A stretch of 29,997 bases of DNA from JBMNRY01 sp050944915 (GTDB taxonomy: Bacteria > Bacillota > Limnochordia > JAAZLZ01): the NCBI GenBank assembly GCA_050944915.1, contig JBMNRY010000015.1:1-29997 (forward strand). Direction: 5' to 3'. Of this stretch, positions 1 through 7,347 are shown in pieces. Below the pieces are notes generated by a model. It did no database searches. It was not told the DNA's origin and worked only from the letters and a program-made list of their open reading frames with translations. The first letter of the stretch is position 1. Each line of letters opens with the position of its first letter. The position numbers and the translations under genes were made by a program.

Positions 1-163
1 GCAGATTGCGTTCGATGAGAATCTGACGGGCCCCTTCATCGCCTCCTTCCATTTGGGCCAACAGTTTGGCTTCCTCTTCCGGTTTCAAGGGTTTGGGGAA
101 AACGCTGGTGTTGGTGATATAAGAAACAAGCCAGACAAAACCTTCGAGGAAAAAGGATAGCAC
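1..163 (-). CDS. sigK: RNA polymerase sporulation sigma factor, sigma-K-like (N-terminal 54 codons only)
   Basis: The gene runs off the left edge, so only the N-terminus is visible. Reading from GTG at 163-161, the protein begins with a hydrophobic stretch (SFFLEGFVWLVSYI), then FPKPLKPEEEAKLL and GDEGARQILIERNLR. The second part is the conserved region 1.2/2.1 entry of sporulation sigma factors. The roughly 20-residue hydrophobic leader ending in an LVSY-like sequence followed by FPxPL resembles the membrane-bound pro-sequence of pro-sigma-K. Sigma-E has a longer and different leader. In known spore formers sigma-K directs late mother-cell transcription (coat, cortex, mother-cell lysis) after proteolytic removal of this leader. 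The start is set by AGGAGG at 178-173, nine bases upstream. A T-box-like attenuator lies immediately upstream. Whether the gene is intact or interrupted further on cannot be seen. Sigma-E remains a less likely alternative. Confidence 0.8.
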   Translation of the reverse strand, partial: MLSFFLEGFVWLVSYITNTSVFPKPLKPEEEAKLLAQMEGGDEGARQILIERNL

Positions 164-279
164 CCTGGGACACCTCCTCAGGTTAGCTCCCCCAAAGGGG
201 CTTTATTAACCTATGATGGAAGTGGACCCAACGTGCCTGTCCTCCCCCTGGTATTTCCGACCATGGATAGCCCCTACAT

Positions 280-410
280 AAAAATCACCCCAGCCCTTAA
301 GAAGGGTCTGAGGTGATCGGATTTCCCAGCGCGGTCCCACCCTTCCCTTGATGGGCACCGCTGGTTCACATCCTCCTTGGGAGATCAAGCTGACCGAGGA
401 AAGACAAGGT
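280..410 (-). promoter_or_regulatory. T-box-like leader (antiterminator plus intrinsic terminator) upstream of sigK
   Basis: On the minus strand, positions 344-330 read AAGGGTGGGACCGCG, which fits the T-box antiterminator signature AGGGTGGNACCGCG. The segment GAAGGGT (345-339) can pair with ACCCTTC (307-301), which is also part of the left arm of a strong terminator. That terminator pairs ATCACC (317-312) with GGTGAT (289-284), TCAG (311-308) with CTGG (293-290), and CCCTT (306-302) with AAGGG (298-294), followed by TTTTT at 283-280. The two helices are mutually exclusive, as expected of a T-box switch in which uncharged tRNA favours antitermination. The variable base N is G, which would match a tRNA with discriminator C (histidine in bacteria) or wobble with U. 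I could not assign stem I or a specifier codon. Only about 110 bases separate livF from the antiterminator, so the leader is short or eroded. Its 5' limit is approximate. The remaining 116 bases to sigK hold no gene. Confidence 0.65.
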
Positions 411-455
411 CTAAATCGATCTAATTGTCAATCTGCCAACTTCAAGCCTCTTTCG

Positions 456-1178
456 TTAAGCTCCTTTCCCTTCGCTACGTAGGAAGGTCTTGAGCATCTC
501 TTCTTGGGCCAAAAGCTCCTTGGCCGTCCCCTGGAGGACGATGCGACCGATGGTCAACACGTAGGCGTAATCGCTGACCGTCAAGGCCATATGCATATTC
601 TGCTCCACTAGCAAAATGGTGATCCCTGAACGGCTGATCTCCTTGATGATAGTGTAAATCTGCTCCACGATGACCGGGGCTAGGCCCATGGATGGTTCAT
701 CTAACAATAGAATCTTCGGTCTAGCCATCAAACCCCGCATGATGGCCAACATCTGCTGTTCTCCCCCCGAGAGGGTACCCCCATATTGTCCTAAACGATC
801 CTTCAGCATGGGGAACCATTCTAAGAGTTGTTCCAAATCCCCTTGAAAATTCTCCTTGTCTCGGCGCAGATAGGCTCCCATCTTCAGATTTTCCAGAACC
901 GTCAAACCGGGGAAGATCCCTCGGCCTTCGGGGACGTGGGCGATCCCCCGGGCCACGATCTGCTCCGGTGCCAACCCATCGATGGGCTCCTGGTTGAATC
1001 TGATCACGCTGTCAGGCGAAATTTTCACCAGACCGGAAATAGCCATAAGGGTCGTCGTTTTCCCGGCGCCATTGGCCCCCAAAAGGGTTACGATGTGACC
1101 CCGGGGCACTTGGAGATCGAGGCCATGGAGTGCTCGGACCTTACCATAAAAAGCTTGGAGATTATTGATTTCCAGCAA
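456..1178 (-). CDS. livF: branched-chain-type amino acid ABC transporter, ATP-binding protein LivF
   Basis: This 240-residue cytoplasmic ATPase is one of the paired nucleotide-binding subunits of a hydrophobic/branched-chain-type amino acid (HAAT) importer. Walker A is GANGAGKTT at residues 34-42, the ABC signature LSGGEQQ is at 136-142, and Walker B with the catalytic glutamate is ILLLDEP at 156-162. The typical LivF sequences PEGRGIFPGLTVLENL and LLVEQN are present, and the length is normal for the family. The start is TTG at 1178-1176, preceded by AGGAG with a nine-base spacer. It overlaps the end of livG by 17 bases, indicating translational coupling. It is the last gene of the iclR-livJHMGF operon. 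No separate terminator follows; the T-box-like terminator at 317-280 would also end this transcript. Substrate cannot be told from the ATPase. Confidence 0.93.
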   Translation of the reverse strand: MLEINNLQAFYGKVRALHGLDLQVPRGHIVTLLGANGAGKTTTLMAISGLVKISPDSVIRFNQEPIDGLAPEQIVARGIAHVPEGRGIFPGLTVLENLKMGAYLRRDKENFQGDLEQLLEWFPMLKDRLGQYGGTLSGGEQQMLAIMRGLMARPKILLLDEPSMGLAPVIVEQIYTIIKEISRSGITILLVEQNMHMALTVSDYAYVLTIGRIVLQGTAKELLAQEEMLKTFLRSEGKGA

Positions 1179-1944
1179 TAGTCTTCGCTCCTTTGCCCAG
1201 GTAAGCTGTGATCACTTCGGGATCCCGTTCTATTTCATCGAAGGTCCCCTCGGCGATCTTCCGTCCGTAGTTGAGAACGGTTACCCGATCGACTAAACCC
1301 CGCACCAAATCCATCACGTGTTCGATAAGGATGACGGTGATGCCCTTGGCTCGGATCTGCCGGATGATCTCATCGAGAAAAAGAATCTCCTGGTTATTCA
1401 TCCCCGCGGCCGGTTCATCGAGGAGAAGTACCCGGGGTTTGGCCGCCAGGGCCCGGGCGATTTCCACCATCTTTTGTTGGGCATAGGGGAGGCTCCCGGC
1501 CAGATGGTGGCTTCGATGATCGAGACCGACAAATTCCAACAACTCCATGGCCTCTTGGACCCCTTGTTCCTCTTCTTCCCTTTGTCCCTTGGTTTTGCCT
1601 AACACTTGCCAGATGGAAGAGCGGAAGCGATGATGGCCCCCGACCAACACATTATCCAAAACGGTGATTTTCTTTAGCAGACGCACATTTTGGAAAGTGC
1701 GGGCCAACCCTGTAGCGGTGATCACATGGGGAGGCTTACCGGTGATGGGTTCCCCTTCCAGAAGGATCTGACCGGCATCGGGGGTATAAACACCAGAGAT
1801 CACATTGATGGTCGTCGTTTTCCCGGAACCATTGGGACCGATAATGGCTCGAATCTCACAGGGCGCGATTTCTAAATCCAAGGCATCGACCGCGGTCAAG
1901 CCGCCAAAGGTTTTAGTCAGGCCCCTGGTTTCCAAAATGTTCAT
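1162..1944 (-). CDS. livG: branched-chain-type amino acid ABC transporter, ATP-binding protein LivG
   Basis: This is the second ATPase of the HAAT importer, 260 residues. Walker A is GPNGSGKTT at residues 36-44. The signature is the LivG-type form LPYAQQKMVEIARAL, and Walker B is RVLLLDEPAAGMN with the family-typical AAGMN extension. The switch histidine is seen in VILIEHVMDLV. LivG and LivF form the ATP-hydrolysing pair that powers import through LivH and LivM. The start is ATG at 1944-1942; it overlaps the livM stop in an ATGA arrangement with GGGAGGTGA just upstream, so translation is coupled. Length and sequence are ordinary for the family. Confidence 0.93.
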   Translation of the reverse strand: MNILETRGLTKTFGGLTAVDALDLEIAPCEIRAIIGPNGSGKTTTINVISGVYTPDAGQILLEGEPITGKPPHVITATGLARTFQNVRLLKKITVLDNVLVGGHHRFRSSIWQVLGKTKGQREEEEQGVQEAMELLEFVGLDHRSHHLAGSLPYAQQKMVEIARALAAKPRVLLLDEPAAGMNNQEILFLDEIIRQIRAKGITVILIEHVMDLVRGLVDRVTVLNYGRKIAEGTFDEIERDPEVITAYLGKGAKTIAGNQ

Positions 1945-2930
1945 ACCCCATCACCTCCCATAGGTACCTGGGTTCCATCTTTCCGGGAGCTAAAGGGCCG
2001 TTGGAGCCAATCGAGGATGGCCTGCCCCTTATCCGGCGGGAATAAAACGATGATTAACACTAAAAGACCGTAGATCATCATGTAGTATTCCTGAAGGAAA
2101 CGCATCAGCTCCGGCAGGAGGGTGAGGCTTACCCCAGCTAAAATCCCGCCGAAGATAGAATCGGAGCCGCCAACTACCGCCATGCTGAAGAAGTTGTTCG
2201 ATTCCTGTCCTGTCAGACTCTCAGGACTGAGGAATCCACTAAGGTGGGCATACAAAGCTCCGGCGATGCCGGCAAAGACCGCGGCCGACACGAAGGCGAT
2301 AGTCTTATATTTCCGCACATCGACACCGATGATATCCGCGGCTGTCTCATCTTCCCTGATGGCCATAAAGGCCCGACCGATGTAGGAATAGCGAATCCGC
2401 CAAGCGACTAAGGCAACACCGACGGTTAAAAACAACAAAACATAGTACCAAAGATACTCACTAGTCACCCGCAAACTGCCCACCCGTAAAGGGGGGATCA
2501 TATGCAGACCATAAGGTCCATTGGTTAGATCGACCCAATTGAGGATCAACAGCCGAACAACTTCCCCGAAGGCGACGGTACAGATGGCCAAGAAGGGGCC
2601 CGTTAGCTGGAAGGCAGGAATGCTTAGAAGGGCACCACAAATACCTGCTAAAACCGTCCCGATGACCATGGAACATAAGACCGGCAACCCGACTTTCATG
2701 GTGAGGATAGCCGATGTATAGGCAGCGACGGAAAAAAAGGCCACATGGCCCAGACTGATCTGTCCGGCCAAGCCAAAGAGGAGGACCAAGCCTAAGACGG
2801 CGATGGCGTTGATTAAGCCCCGATTGAATACGTAGACATAGTATTGATTAGGTAGTAGCAAAGGGATGACAAGGCCTACCCCAAACAAGACTAAGCCTAC
2901 GGTACGGATAGTGCGCGACATCTTCCTCAC
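1941..2930 (-). CDS. livM: branched-chain-type amino acid ABC transporter permease LivM
   Basis: This is a 329-residue multi-spanning permease of the LivM family. Visible family sequences are GLVLLFGLAGQISLGHVAFFSVAAYTSA near the N-terminus, FLAICTVAFGEVVRLL in the middle, and a cytoplasmic loop for ATPase contact around AFMAIREDETAADIIGVDVRKYKTIAF. The C-terminal FFSMAVVGGSDSIFGGILAG is also characteristic. About eight to ten hydrophobic segments are apparent. With LivH it forms the transmembrane channel. The start is GTG at 2930-2928, immediately after the livH stop and preceded by AGAAGG. An in-frame ATG three codons later is possible but lies too close to its upstream purine tract. The short hydrophilic C-terminal tail (RPFSSRKDGTQVPMGG) is not remarkable. 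Confidence 0.92.
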   Translation of the reverse strand: MRKMSRTIRTVGLVLFGVGLVIPLLLPNQYYVYVFNRGLINAIAVLGLVLLFGLAGQISLGHVAFFSVAAYTSAILTMKVGLPVLCSMVIGTVLAGICGALLSIPAFQLTGPFLAICTVAFGEVVRLLILNWVDLTNGPYGLHMIPPLRVGSLRVTSEYLWYYVLLFLTVGVALVAWRIRYSYIGRAFMAIREDETAADIIGVDVRKYKTIAFVSAAVFAGIAGALYAHLSGFLSPESLTGQESNNFFSMAVVGGSDSIFGGILAGVSLTLLPELMRFLQEYYMMIYGLLVLIIVLFPPDKGQAILDWLQRPFSSRKDGTQVPMGGDGV

Positions 2931-3821
2931 CTACACCTTCTCAATGATTTCGAGCTTAAATAGTCCCTTAGGCCGGAAGAGCAAGAAGAACAACAAGAGG
3001 GAAAAGGTGATGACATCCTTGTACTGGGAGGAAATGATACTAGCCCCGAGGGTTTCCACCACCCCGAGGATCACACCGCCGACGATGGCCCCCACAGGGT
3101 TGCCAAACCCCCCGATGATGTTGGCAGTGAAGGCCTTGGTGCTAAACATAATGCCCATCTCCAAAGTGATGAAAAAGATGGCCCCCGACAGGGTCCCCGT
3201 CAAGGCCGCAATGGCCGAGGATAAGCCGAAGGTTAAGCCCACCATCCGGTTGGTGTTCACGCCCATCAAAGCCGCAGCTTGCCGGTTTTGGGTGGTAGCC
3301 CGCATGGCCACCCCCACCATGGTATAGCGGAACATGATGTATAACAAAACCATGACACCGACGGCGATGAGCAAAATCCAAATGGTATGGGGCATGACGA
3401 AGACGTTAGGCAGTAATTCCAAAGGTCGGGATCCAAAGGGATTGGGCACCGTACGGGGCATGGTACCCCAAACGAAACGCCCTGCATTCCGTAGGAAGAT
3501 GGATAGAGCTATGAAGGAAACCAACACTTTAATCGGTGGGGCGTTGTAATTGCGTAAGGTGCGAACGACGACTCTTTCCGTAAGGATGCCGAAGAGGAAC
3601 ATGAAAATGATTGTCGTGCCGATGGCAAGCAGAAAGGGAAGCTTGTACACCACAAGGCAGCTCCAGGTTAGGAAACAAGCGATCATGACGAATTCACCGT
3701 TGGCAAAGTTGAACACCCCGGCGGCGTTCCAAATAAGGCTAATCCCTAAGGCCGGTAGGGCATATAGTGCCCCGATGGAGACACCACCGATGAGCAGTTG
3801 GATGAAAGTTGCTAGGTCCAC
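2931..3821 (-). CDS. livH: branched-chain-type amino acid ABC transporter permease LivH
   Basis: This 296-residue integral membrane protein is the LivH-type permease. It opens with the family hallmark LLIGGVSIGALYALPALGISLIWNAAGVFNFANGEFVM, in which GxxNFAxGEF is highly conserved. The ATPase-contact loop AMRATTQNRQAAALMGVNTNRM lies at about residues 180-205. The C-terminal part contains a segment ending GGFGNPVGAIVGGVILGVVE. Around eight transmembrane helices are expected. The start is GTG at 3821-3819 with AAGGAGG seven bases upstream. It follows livJ after a 53-base gap carrying an 8-bp hairpin (3845-3864), and abuts livM directly. Confidence 0.93.
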   Translation of the reverse strand: MDLATFIQLLIGGVSIGALYALPALGISLIWNAAGVFNFANGEFVMIACFLTWSCLVVYKLPFLLAIGTTIIFMFLFGILTERVVVRTLRNYNAPPIKVLVSFIALSIFLRNAGRFVWGTMPRTVPNPFGSRPLELLPNVFVMPHTIWILLIAVGVMVLLYIMFRYTMVGVAMRATTQNRQAAALMGVNTNRMVGLTFGLSSAIAALTGTLSGAIFFITLEMGIMFSTKAFTANIIGGFGNPVGAIVGGVILGVVETLGASIISSQYKDVITFSLLLFFLLFRPKGLFKLEIIEKV

Positions 3822-3844
3822 AGCTCAACCTCCTTACAGGAATG

Positions 3845-3864
3845 GGGGGAGAAGAATCTCCCCC
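3845..3864 (-). repeat. perfect hairpin in the livJ-livH intercistronic gap
   Basis: GGGGGAGA and TCTCCCCC form a perfect 8-bp inverted repeat (3845-3852 and 3857-3864) with a four-base loop. It lies between the livJ stop and the livH ribosome binding site, and no T-tract follows. In binding-protein-dependent transport operons a hairpin here commonly protects the upstream mRNA end or partly reduces downstream expression, giving more binding protein than permease. That role is inferred from position only. Confidence 0.7.
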
Positions 3865-3874
3865 GCTTGGGCCA

Positions 3875-5005
3875 CTATTCTCCTAAGACGTCGGTAACCT
3901 CCCAGATCCCATTTCTAAATTCACCGATCACCTGTTTGGTCACTAAATCGCCCCCTGGGGAGTAGACATAGCGACTCTGGATACCGAGATAATCCAACTC
4001 CTGCAAGCCCTTGGTGATATCTTGGGGAGATGTGCCGTACTTCTCCATGATTTCTGCTAAGAAATGGATGGTATCATAGTAGCAAGGCACGTGGGCTTCC
4101 GGCTCCAACCCGGGATACAGATCCATATAGCGGCCCACGAATTCCTGGATCTTTGGATCGGGGTCCGAAGCCAAGAAGTGGGTGACAATCTTGACTCCTT
4201 CCATGGCCTCAGGTCCAGCCAATTCGACCACATAGTCAATACCGAAGGTCGAACCGCCCATGACGGGAGTCGTGACCCCCAATTCCCTGGTCTGGCGGAG
4301 GAATTTGGCCAGCTCAACTTCCTTACCTAAAGCCAGAATTACGTCAACTCCGGCGTTGCGCAGCGCCAAGATTTGAGCGGTGAAATCGGTGTCACCTAAG
4401 TTACAGCTTTCAACCCGAATCGGTGCATTGCCTAGCCTCTTGAGATTTTCTGCTGTTTCATCGGCAAAGCCCTTACCGTAGTCTTCGTTGGTGTACATGA
4501 TACCGACCTTACGAAAGCCTTCATCGGTCACATACTGGGCGATCAACTTAGCAGGTACCGAGTCGTTAGCCCGGTTACGGAAGATGGTGGGAATCCCCTG
4601 ACTGGTGATCTGAACGTTGGTGGCACTGACGATTTGCGGGATTCCCTGTTGGGCAGCCAAAGGCATACAAGATAGTACTAACCCGCTCCAGTCGGGCCCA
4701 AGGATCACAGCGGGCTTAATGTCAAAGAGGGCCTTTCGCATAGCATTGATCGCTTCACTAGCTTTGGCCTGGTCGTCTAGATAGACGATTTCCAATTTTT
4801 GACCCCTGACCCCACCCCGGGCATTGATTTCATCGATAGCCATATTCATGGCGTTAGTCATGTATACCCCGTTTTGAGCGGCCGGACCGGTGAGGGAGGT
4901 GATGATGGCGGCAATGGTGATTTGGGCCGAAGCGACCATAGGTAACGCTAGGATCAACAACACGGTGAGGAGAATCCCGATTTTACCCTTCCGCACTAAC
5001 TGCAT
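3875..5005 (-). CDS. livJ: ABC transporter periplasmic-type (extracellular) substrate-binding protein LivJ
   Basis: This 376-residue secreted solute-binding protein of the type I Leu/Ile/Val-binding fold delivers substrate to LivHM. It starts with a basic stretch (MQLVRKGKIG), a hydrophobic core and an ALPMVASAQ signal-peptidase-I-like site. No lipobox cysteine is present, which is unusual for a Gram-positive binding protein and leaves the anchoring mode open. The mature part shows the family sequences TSLTGPAAQNGVYMTNAMNMAIDEINARGGVRGQ at its start and GIMYTNEDYGKGF in the middle. The start is ATG at 5005-5003 because AGGAGG lies seven bases upstream; an upstream ATG at 5029 overlaps iclR and lacks a site. 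The true substrate is unknown. Relatives bind branched-chain amino acids, amides, urea or aromatic acids. Confidence 0.9.
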   Translation of the reverse strand: MQLVRKGKIGILLTVLLILALPMVASAQITIAAIITSLTGPAAQNGVYMTNAMNMAIDEINARGGVRGQKLEIVYLDDQAKASEAINAMRKALFDIKPAVILGPDWSGLVLSCMPLAAQQGIPQIVSATNVQITSQGIPTIFRNRANDSVPAKLIAQYVTDEGFRKVGIMYTNEDYGKGFADETAENLKRLGNAPIRVESCNLGDTDFTAQILALRNAGVDVILALGKEVELAKFLRQTRELGVTTPVMGGSTFGIDYVVELAGPEAMEGVKIVTHFLASDPDPKIQEFVGRYMDLYPGLEPEAHVPCYYDTIHFLAEIMEKYGTSPQDITKGLQELDYLGIQSRYVYSPGGDLVTKQVIGEFRNGIWEVTDVLGE

Positions 5006-5021
5006 GGTGATTCCTCCTTTA

Positions 5022-5831
5022 TTAATCATCCCCGTGGTTTTGATACCCTAAAGAACGAGAGATCTGCCTACCGAATTGCATCAAGGTGGCAGCAATGCCA
5101 TCAACCCCCTTCTGTCGGACCCGCGGGGCCAGACCGGATATGACTAACGCCGCAACGGCACTTCCACTGTGATCAAAAACAGGAGCCCCAATACATATGA
5201 GCTCCTCCTGATATTCCTCATCATCGATGGCATAACCCCGGGCCTTTACTTGCACCAATTGTTCTTTCAACAGGTCGGGGTCGGTGATCGTTCGGGAAGT
5301 AAAGGGCTGCCAGACGATCCCGGCGATAATCTCCTCTTGGATCTTCGGGGGCTGATAAGCCAGCAACACCTTACCGCTGGCCGATGCATACGCGGGACTC
5401 CGCCGCCCAATCTGGGAGGTCAACCGCAAAGCAGCCTGACTCTCATATTTATCGACGATGACCGTTTCCCCACCATCGAGAACGCTGATGCTGGCCGTTT
5501 CCCCGTGGATATTGACCAATTCTTTCAAGTAGGGTTCCGCTTCCGTTAGAAGACCCCGGGCCAAAATAGCTAAGCTACCCAACTCGTGGAGTCGAAGACC
5601 CAAACGATATTTGCCACTCCGGGGATTTAACTCCAGACACCGCCAATGGGTCAAGGTACCGATTAACCGATGTAAGGTGCTTTTCGAGAGGCCTAACAAG
5701 TCGACGAGCTCGGTCAAGCTCAGCTCCGTCCGTTCCTGATTGAAAGCGGTAAGAATTTGCATGGCCCGGTCGACGGAACGGACCAAATTGGTCCCTTCTT
5801 CCCCTTTGGCTTTGCTTAGCTGTTCCATCAT
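5022..5831 (-). CDS. IclR-family transcriptional regulator, likely controls the adjacent liv operon
   Basis: This is a 269-residue regulator with the standard IclR layout. A winged helix-turn-helix occupies about residues 15-80, with the helix-turn-helix near LSLTELVDLLGLSKSTLHRLIGTL at 37-60. An effector-binding domain follows from about 90 to 265. The typical YRLGLRLHELGSLA linker and the SPAYASASGKVLLAY, RGYAIDDEEYQEELICIGAPVFD and AALVISGL sequences of the effector domain are visible. It is the first gene of the transport operon, 16 bases before livJ, and its promoter carries a near-palindrome of IclR type. This suggests autoregulation and control of uptake by the transported compound. 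The start is one of two tandem ATGs (5831 or 5828) with a modest AGGA site. IclR proteins often respond to aromatic or short organic acids, so the transporter may not carry branched-chain amino acids. Confidence 0.9.
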   Translation of the reverse strand: MMEQLSKAKGEEGTNLVRSVDRAMQILTAFNQERTELSLTELVDLLGLSKSTLHRLIGTLTHWRCLELNPRSGKYRLGLRLHELGSLAILARGLLTEAEPYLKELVNIHGETASISVLDGGETVIVDKYESQAALRLTSQIGRRSPAYASASGKVLLAYQPPKIQEEIIAGIVWQPFTSRTITDPDLLKEQLVQVKARGYAIDDEEYQEELICIGAPVFDHSGSAVAALVISGLAPRVRQKGVDGIAATLMQFGRQISRSLGYQNHGDD

Positions 5832-5861
5832 CGATCATCCTATCATTTATGATCTGAATTA

Positions 5862-5877
5862 TGGAACCATTGTTTCA
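5862..5877. promoter_or_regulatory. IclR-type operator-like near-palindrome
   Basis: The sequence TGGAACCATTGTTTCA matches its own reverse complement at 12 of 16 positions and has the TGGAA...TTTCA half-sites seen in many IclR-family operators. It sits about 9-24 bases downstream of the predicted transcription start, where bound repressor would block the polymerase. Binding by the adjacent IclR-type protein is inferred. Confidence 0.55.
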
Positions 5878-5892
5878 TTTTCTGGTAATTTA

Positions 5893-5921
5893 ATTATATG
5901 AATTATTTATTCTGTTGTCAA
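5893..5921 (-). promoter_or_regulatory. consensus sigma-A promoter for iclR-livJHMGF
   Basis: On the minus strand a perfect -35 TTGACA (5921-5916) and a perfect -10 TATAAT (5898-5893) are separated by exactly 17 bases. The predicted start is near 5886, giving a leader of about 55 bases to the iclR ATG. The surrounding DNA is strongly A+T-rich compared with the coding regions. A promoter this strong needs repression, which fits the operator-like element just downstream. Confidence 0.85.
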
Positions 5922-6004
5922 GTATAGTCAGCTTTGGCAAATATTGTTTATTATACATATATTTCGCCTGGGAAGGGAATATGTCCATCACTTCTCCCTC
6001 CAGG

Positions 6005-6031
6005 AAGAACAAAAGGGGCAACAAAAGCCCC
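6005..6031 (-). terminator. intrinsic terminator of the alaS-trhP operon
   Basis: On the minus strand GGGGC (6031-6027) pairs with GCCCC (6019-6015) around a seven-base loop, followed by TTTTGTTCTT (6014-6005). It lies about 100 bases beyond the trhP stop. It would separate this operon from the strong iclR promoter that starts 84 bases further on. Confidence 0.7.
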
Positions 6032-6123
6032 CTGACCAGAGGCCATGTTTGTTATCAATAGATTCAACGTAGGGCTCTAAGGCTGGTTAACGAGGTTTCT
6101 AGATGGGACAAGAGGTCGAAACG

Positions 6124-6144
6124 GTGCCCATACTCAATGGGCAC
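6124..6144. repeat. perfect 8-bp inverted repeat enclosing the trhP stop codon
   Basis: GTGCCCAT (6124-6131) and ATGGGCAC (6137-6144) flank a five-base loop that contains the TGA stop of trhP. No T-run follows, so it is not a classical terminator; an mRNA-end-stabilising hairpin is possible. Confidence 0.6.
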
Positions 6145-7336
6145 GACGGAGGATTGAAAAAGGCTCCAAGGGCCTTTCTATAGGCAGGTAGACTATATCG
6201 TTTGGATGGGCTGCTTCAAGGGGGCTACCCTCCCCGTCGAGGAGAACAGCCCTTTGACGGAAGGGTCGACCATGGGGAGTGAGGATCTCTAACTCCTCCC
6301 CGGCGAAAACCCGGGCCCGTACGGCCACCCGAGCTAGATCCCCTTGGGTTTCTTCGACCAGGCCAAGGAAATCCGCGGAACGGATGCTCAAGCGGGCATC
6401 TTCTGCTTGGCCGGGACCCTCGGAGGAGAAATAAAAGCCGGTACCGTAGGGACGGTGGCTAATTTTATCCAACTCCTCGATCCAGAGGGGATCGGTGCGA
6501 AAATCTTTGGGATTTTGGAAATAGGCATCCCGGGCCTCCCGATAGGCTTTAGTCACCGTGGCCACATAATGGACCGATTTCATCCGACCTTCGATCTTCC
6601 AGCCCCGGGCACCACTGGCCACCAACTGAGGGATATGTTCGATCATAGAGATATCCCGGGAATTGAAAATATAGCTGGCCCGTTCATCGCCGGTGACGGA
6701 ATAATACTCACCGGGACGCTTCTCTTCCACCACCGTATAAGCCCAGCGACAAGATTGGGCACAATCGCCCCGATTGGCCGAACGATCGATCATCGCCTTG
6801 GACATCAGACAACGTCCCGAATAGGCGATACACATGGCCCCGTGGACGAAGACCTCCAACTCGAGGTTGGTATTGGCAGCGATAGTCTGGATTTCTTCCA
6901 AAGTCAACTCCCGAGCTAGGTTGATCCGGCTAGCTCCTTGATCCTCCCAAAAACAGACAGCTTCTCGATTGGTAACATTAGCCTGGGTGCTGATATGCTT
7001 CGGGATCTGGGGAGCATACCTTTGGGCAAGGCGAAAAACCCCGGGATCGGCGATGATCATGGCATCGACCCCTAAGGAAGCCAAGAATTCCAGGTAGGAC
7101 TCCAGGGGTTCCAAATCATAGTTATGGGCGTAGATGTTCACAGTGATATAGACCCGGGCACCTTGCTGGTGGGCTAAATCGACCATTTGAACCAAGCCAT
7201 CCCGGGAGAAATTACCGGCCCGGGCCCGCAAACCAAAAGCAGGCCCACCCATATACAAAGCATCGGCCCCGTAGGCCAAAGCCACGAGGCCCTTCTCCAA
7301 ATTTCCCACGGGGGCCAGAATTTCCGGCTTCACCAT
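6134..7336 (-). CDS. trhP: peptidase U32 family protein, probable tRNA 5-hydroxyuridine synthesis protein TrhP
   Basis: This 400-residue protein is annotated as U32 peptidase by family, but close homologues (YegQ of E. coli, YrrN/YrrO of B. subtilis) are needed for 5-hydroxylation of wobble uridine in tRNA. The N-terminal half has the family opening PEILAPVGNLEKGLVALAYGADALYMGG and ITVNIYAHN. The signature EVFVHGAMCIAYSGRCLMS is at about residues 161-179. Cysteines C169, C176, C192 and C196 form the pattern expected to hold an iron-sulfur cluster. The C-terminal 80 residues look like the beta-rich substrate-binding extension. It starts 11 bases after mltG. In Bacillus the block reads mltG-trmR-trhP1-trhP2; here only one trhP follows mltG and no trmR is visible. 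Confidence is high for the family, moderate for the role. Confidence 0.85.
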   Translation of the reverse strand: MVKPEILAPVGNLEKGLVALAYGADALYMGGPAFGLRARAGNFSRDGLVQMVDLAHQQGARVYITVNIYAHNYDLEPLESYLEFLASLGVDAMIIADPGVFRLAQRYAPQIPKHISTQANVTNREAVCFWEDQGASRINLARELTLEEIQTIAANTNLELEVFVHGAMCIAYSGRCLMSKAMIDRSANRGDCAQSCRWAYTVVEEKRPGEYYSVTGDERASYIFNSRDISMIEHIPQLVASGARGWKIEGRMKSVHYVATVTKAYREARDAYFQNPKDFRTDPLWIEELDKISHRPYGTGFYFSSEGPGQAEDARLSIRSADFLGLVEETQGDLARVAVRARVFAGEELEILTPHGRPFRQRAVLLDGEGSPLEAAHPNDIVYLPIERPLEPFSILRRAH

Positions 7337-7347
7337 CCTGCTCTCCC

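Noticed and set aside
1..163. Partial sigma factor as sigma-E
   Set aside because: The short hydrophobic leader ending LVSYITNTS followed by FPKPL fits sigma-K better; sigma-E has a longer, different leader. Not fully excluded because most of the gene is outside.
206..388. 60-codon minus-strand reading frame between livF and sigK
   Set aside because: It overlaps the T-box-like antiterminator and terminator, has no ribosome binding site and no recognisable protein sequence.
2866..3897. Plus-strand open frames opposite livM and livH
   Set aside because: They are antisense shadows of well-supported membrane protein genes, without ribosome binding sites or family motifs.
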